A stretch of 38,077 bases of DNA, taken from contig JAAZVL010000011.1 in NCBI GenBank assembly GCA_018623515.1, positions 1 to 38,077 of the forward strand, read 5' to 3'. Position 1 is the first letter of the stretch, and every line of letters begins with the position of its first letter. This DNA is from Marinobacter sp. (GTDB taxonomy: Bacteria > Pseudomonadota > Gammaproteobacteria > Pseudomonadales > Oleiphilaceae). Below, piece after piece: positions 35,385 through 38,077 of this stretch. The notes below the pieces were generated by a model. The model did no database searches. It was given only the letters and a program-made list of their open reading frames with translations, and was not told where the DNA came from. The translations under genes were made by a program, and so were the position numbers.

Positions 35385-35417
35385 CGCTTTTCCTGAAAAA
35401 AGTCCTAAAAAGTTTCC

Positions 35418-36449
35418 TTACATGGCATCGACCAGGGCATCTTTGCCCTGGGATGTCTTCCGGTACTCGATCGGAGTCATACCCGACCAGCGCTTGAATG
35501 CCCGGTAGAAGGTGCTGGGCTCGGAGAAACCGGTCAGGTAGACGATCTCGTCGATGGATTCGTCCGTGGTGGCCAGCAACTGACGGGCCAGACGATAGCG
35601 GAAATCCGCCAGCACCTGATTGAAACTGGTTTCGGCTTCCGTCAGCCGGGTCCGGAGGGTCCGGGGCTTGATACCGAGACGCTCGGCCACCGCATCGAGG
35701 GTCACTTCGCCACTGTCCAGCAACTCGGCGACAATCCGCTCCACCTGCCCGACGATATCCTTCTTCTCCAGGCGCGCAACCTGCTCACTGGCAAAACGCT
35801 CATGGAGGTCCAGCAATTCCGGCTCGGCATGGGGGGAGGCGTGGGCCAGCAGCTTCGCCGGAAAGTACAGCCGGTTCTCAGGGGCCCCGAAGACCACATC
35901 ACAGCCCAGAACTTCCCGGGCGTGCTCCTGGCCTTCTTCCCGCTCATGCTCGAACTCAATGCGCGAGGGGTAGAAATTGTCATCGGTGACAGAGCGGAAG
36001 AAAGTAATCAGACCCTGGACAAAGCACTCGTTGAAGTGCTTCAGACGGCGAACCGGGTCGGATGCGGCGTCGAGCACCATGCAGGCGTCATCACCCTCGA
36101 TGAAGAAATCGGTATTGGCCGCATCGCTCAGCAGACGCTGATAGTTCTGGGCGCGGCGCAGGCCCTCACCAAAGGTGGGGCTGCTGAGGAACAGGTACTC
36201 GAGCACCTGCCCCTTGTAGGCCGGCAGCAGCGGCCCGAGATGCAATCCGATATCCGGATCGCCGGACACGTCCTCCACGGCCTGCCAGAAGTACAGCTGT
36301 GCACTGTGTGGCGTCCGCAGCTGATCGGTATATACGTAACTTTCATCTACGCCCAAACGACTGAAGATGGCATCGGTGTCGATACCCTTTTTCTTCATTG
36401 CCTCGTAGATCAGGCGTAACATCACTCCCGCGTCACGAAGTTCCTGCAT
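35418..36449 (-). CDS. AraC family transcriptional regulator (OruR type)
   Basis: A 343-residue regulator of the same architecture as the one at 33944-35002 but clearly different in sequence. The N-terminal effector domain (LGVDESYVYTDQLRTPHSAQLYFWQAVEDVSGDPDIGLHLG) precedes two C-terminal helix-turn-helices (VTLDAVAERLGIKPRTLRTRLTEAETSFNQVLADFR and SIDEIVYLTGFSEPSTFYRAFKRWSGMTPIEYRK). It is divergent from the MaoC-like dehydratase gene. Two near-identical direct repeats in the shared 152-bp gap, one overlapping the -35 of the dehydratase promoter, suggest that it activates that gene. GGGA lies about 5 nt before ATG. Confidence 0.93.
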   Translation of the reverse strand: MQELRDAGVMLRLIYEAMKKKGIDTDAIFSRLGVDESYVYTDQLRTPHSAQLYFWQAVEDVSGDPDIGLHLGPLLPAYKGQVLEYLFLSSPTFGEGLRRAQNYQRLLSDAANTDFFIEGDDACMVLDAASDPVRRLKHFNECFVQGLITFFRSVTDDNFYPSRIEFEHEREEGQEHAREVLGCDVVFGAPENRLYFPAKLLAHASPHAEPELLDLHERFASEQVARLEKKDIVGQVERIVAELLDSGEVTLDAVAERLGIKPRTLRTRLTEAETSFNQVLADFRYRLARQLLATTDESIDEIVYLTGFSEPSTFYRAFKRWSGMTPIEYRKTSQGKDALVDAM

Positions 36450-36500
36450 ATGATCCCGCTTTTATTTTTTATGGGTACTACCTTGACCGGCTGGACAACC

Positions 36501-36544
36501 GGCCGGGCTCGCCAAGTCAATGCCTGTTCTGGCCGGGTTTGCCA
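36501..36544. promoter_or_regulatory. direct repeats, candidate AraC-type activator sites
   Basis: GGCCGGGCTCGCCA (36501-36514) and GGCCGGGTTTGCCA (36531-36544) agree at 12 of 14 positions and are 30 bp apart, about three helical turns. The second covers TTGCCA (36539-36544), the likely -35 of the dehydratase gene, with TATATA at 36564-36569 as -10. AraC proteins bind direct repeats next to or over the -35. Confidence 0.55.
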
Positions 36545-36601
36545 GACTCTACGACCATCGTCTTATATAAGAGCATATCAGGCCACAAGGAGACCTGCAC
36601 C

Positions 36602-37477
36602 ATGCCAAACCCATTGATTTATCATCACACCCCGCCTCCCCTGTTACCCCTGTTCGCCAGGGCTGTATTTCCGAAAAAGACCGGCGCCGAGAGCAGCCCT
36701 GAAATTCCGGCACTTGAGGCGCATCTTCTGGGGGCATCCACGGTGACCCGCCAGCTGCAGGAGTACAAGAAGATCTGCGGATTCAGCCAGCATACCCATA
36801 CCCCCATCACCTGGCCACACATCCTGGCGTTTCCGCTGCACCTGAAACTGCTCACCGAGCCCGACTTCCCCCTGCCCCTGCTGGGCCTGGTGCATCTGCG
36901 CAACACCATCACACAACACCGCCCCATCGGTGAGGGAGAAGCCCTGGACCTGACGGTTCACCTGGGCAACCAGCAGCGCACTGACCGGGGCATAGAATTC
37001 GACCTGATCACCGAGGTCCGCTCGGCCGGTGCACTGGCCTGGGAGGAGACCAGCACCAACCTGTTTCGCCAGGCTCGACCGCACGACAAACCGGCGCGGA
37101 AAACAGAGCCTCCGGCACTGGAGCGATACCCGAACACCCTGAGCATCGAGGCCCCGGAATCCATCGGAAGGCAATACGGCTCGGTTTCCGGGGACCGCAA
37201 CCCCATCCACATGCATGCCCTGAGCGCGAAGGCATTCGGATTTCCTCGCGCCATTGCCCACGGGATGTGGAGCAAAGCCCGGGCACTGGCTCTTCTGGAG
37301 CAGCAGGAAGGATGGAAGAACGGCGCACTGAGGGTCAGCTGCCAGTTCAAGAAGCCCCTGTTCCTGCCGGGCACGGCCCAACTGAACTGGCAAGCGGGGG
37401 AAAAAGGCTGGGATTACCAGTTACTGAACAGTAAGGGGGATGCGCCGCACCTGAGCGGGCGCATCGATTGGCTTTAG
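36602..37477 (+). CDS. MaoC-like (hot-dog fold) acyl dehydratase
   Basis: A 291-residue protein with a double hot-dog layout. The C-terminal half carries the hydratase motif YGSVSGDRNPIHMHALSAKAFGFPRAIAHGMW, with the Asp and His expected at the active site. The N-terminal half (TWPHILAFPLHLKLLTEPDFPLPLLGLVHLRN) is the degenerate partner domain. Such proteins hydrate enoyl-CoA or dehydrate 3-hydroxyacyl-CoA in fatty-acid or polyhydroxyalkanoate metabolism. ATG at 36602 follows AAGGAG by 9 nt; the frame extends upstream to 36398 over the divergent regulator and is rejected there. Its stop overlaps the stop of the converging histidine kinase by 4 nt. Confidence 0.87.
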   Translation: MPNPLIYHHTPPPLLPLFARAVFPKKTGAESSPEIPALEAHLLGASTVTRQLQEYKKICGFSQHTHTPITWPHILAFPLHLKLLTEPDFPLPLLGLVHLRNTITQHRPIGEGEALDLTVHLGNQQRTDRGIEFDLITEVRSAGALAWEETSTNLFRQARPHDKPARKTEPPALERYPNTLSIEAPESIGRQYGSVSGDRNPIHMHALSAKAFGFPRAIAHGMWSKARALALLEQQEGWKNGALRVSCQFKKPLFLPGTAQLNWQAGEKGWDYQLLNSKGDAPHLSGRIDWL

Positions 37478-38076
37478 TGTTCGTGGGCGCTTTTTGACGC
37501 CTTGCAGGGCTCTCCTTCGGCACCGGCCACCGGCAAGGTGAAGAAGAACCGGGCGCCGCCATCGTCGGGGCGCTCGAAACCGATTTCACCACCCTGGGCC
37601 TGGATCAGCGAGCGACAGGTCGCCAGCCCGATTCCCATACCCTCGTCCTTGGTGGTGTAGAACGGATGAAAAAGCTTGTCTTCGGCGTCTTCCGGCAAAC
37701 CGACACCATGGTCCCGGACCTCGACCCGGACACAGCTGTTTCCGGCCAGACGTGCCGTCACTTCCACCGGCACCGAGGAATCCGCCGAACGGGTCGCCTC
37801 GAGGGCGTTACGAATCAGGTTCAGAGCCACCTGCTGGACCTGGATCGGGTCAGCCAGGACTTCTGGCAGGCTTTCGTCAACAGTGACTTCGATGCCACCT
37901 TCATTGTTGCGCATGTCCACTTCTGCAAACTGGCGGGTATCTTCCAGCAACACGGGCACGGACAGCACTTCCTTGCCGGTCGCCGGCTTTTTCATGAACC
38001 GGCGGATCCGGCGGATGATCTCGCTGGCCCGATGGGACTGGGCCTCGATCTTGTCGAGGGTCTCCTGCAGCAGGGA
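37474..38076 (-). CDS. sensor histidine kinase, C-terminal part (truncated at window edge)
   Basis: The frame is open to the right edge, so the sensor domains and most of the dimerisation domain are missing; 200 residues are visible. They begin in the second DHp helix (LDKIEAQSHRASEIIRRIRRFMKK), a form typical of PAS-containing FixL/TodS-like kinases. The ATP-binding domain follows: N box QQVALNLIRNALEA, G1 VRDHGVGLPEDAEDKLF, F box HPFYTTKDEG and G2 MGIGLATCRSLIQAQGG. It would phosphorylate a response regulator outside the window. The input signal cannot be seen. Confidence 0.92.
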   Translation of the reverse strand, partial: SLLQETLDKIEAQSHRASEIIRRIRRFMKKPATGKEVLSVPVLLEDTRQFAEVDMRNNEGGIEVTVDESLPEVLADPIQVQQVALNLIRNALEATRSADSSVPVEVTARLAGNSCVRVEVRDHGVGLPEDAEDKLFHPFYTTKDEGMGIGLATCRSLIQAQGGEIGFERPDDGGARFFFTLPVAGAEGEPCKASKSAHEH

Positions 38077-38077
38077 A

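Overview
The window reads as a chromosomal segment of a G+C-rich gammaproteobacterium. Protein sequences and gene order (thrS-infC-rpmI-rplT-pheS-pheT-ihfA-merR plus tRNA-Pro, and pepN-DUF2797-yeaC-rhomboid-phosphatase-nadK) resemble Pseudomonas and its marine relatives. My best guess is Marinobacter or a close genus, judged from recall of protein families rather than a search. There are no phage genes, insertion sequences or CRISPR arrays; both window edges cut genes.

Layout. 1-4180: the end of an ATP-grasp glutamate-ligase-like gene, a BCCT osmolyte transporter facing it across a shared terminator, and a membrane-anchored FMN/3Fe-4S glutamate-synthase-type protein. 4292-6674: tRNA-Pro(GGG), then an MFS exporter and Crp/Fnr-type regulator operon divergent from a small DUF2892 membrane protein. 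6736-14128: the translation operon thrS to merR on the minus strand. 14294-17966: a TAXI-type TRAP uptake system (binding protein plus fused permease). 18153-23255: a DUF1329/YCF48/RND envelope cluster. 23432-27226: pepN, a DUF2797 protein and yeaC. 27400-31562: rhomboid protease, metallophosphatase, NAD kinase and a coiled-coil protein of unknown function. 31741-35002: fadH and a divergent AraC-type regulator. 35015-38076: a 29-residue acidic mini-gene, tRNA-Asp, a second AraC-type regulator divergent from a MaoC-like dehydratase, and a truncated histidine kinase.

The most interesting material lies between the genes. (1) At 27270-27393 a TTGACA -35, a near-consensus Fur box over the -10 and a strong terminator delimit an ~88-nt plus-strand transcript with no gene: a candidate iron-controlled small RNA of RyhB/PrrF type. 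(2) The thrS leader carries two hairpins; one has a seven-base loop with GGU exactly where a tRNA-Thr anticodon sits, the other a UGU-containing loop, matching the logic of the E. coli ThrRS translational operator. (3) A strong terminator lies only 38 nt before pheS, so pheST must be expressed through it, yet there is no Phe-rich leader peptide. (4) infC starts with ATT fused to the thrS stop (TGATT). Several palindromes or direct repeats look like operators for the BCCT, TRAP, fadH/AraC and MaoC/AraC promoters.

Starts were chosen from Shine-Dalgarno sequences where the longest reading frame was implausible (BCCT, crp/fnr, thrS, TAXI protein, pepN, yeaC, 30312-31562, fadH, MaoC-like gene). 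All promoter, operator and RNA calls are by eye.
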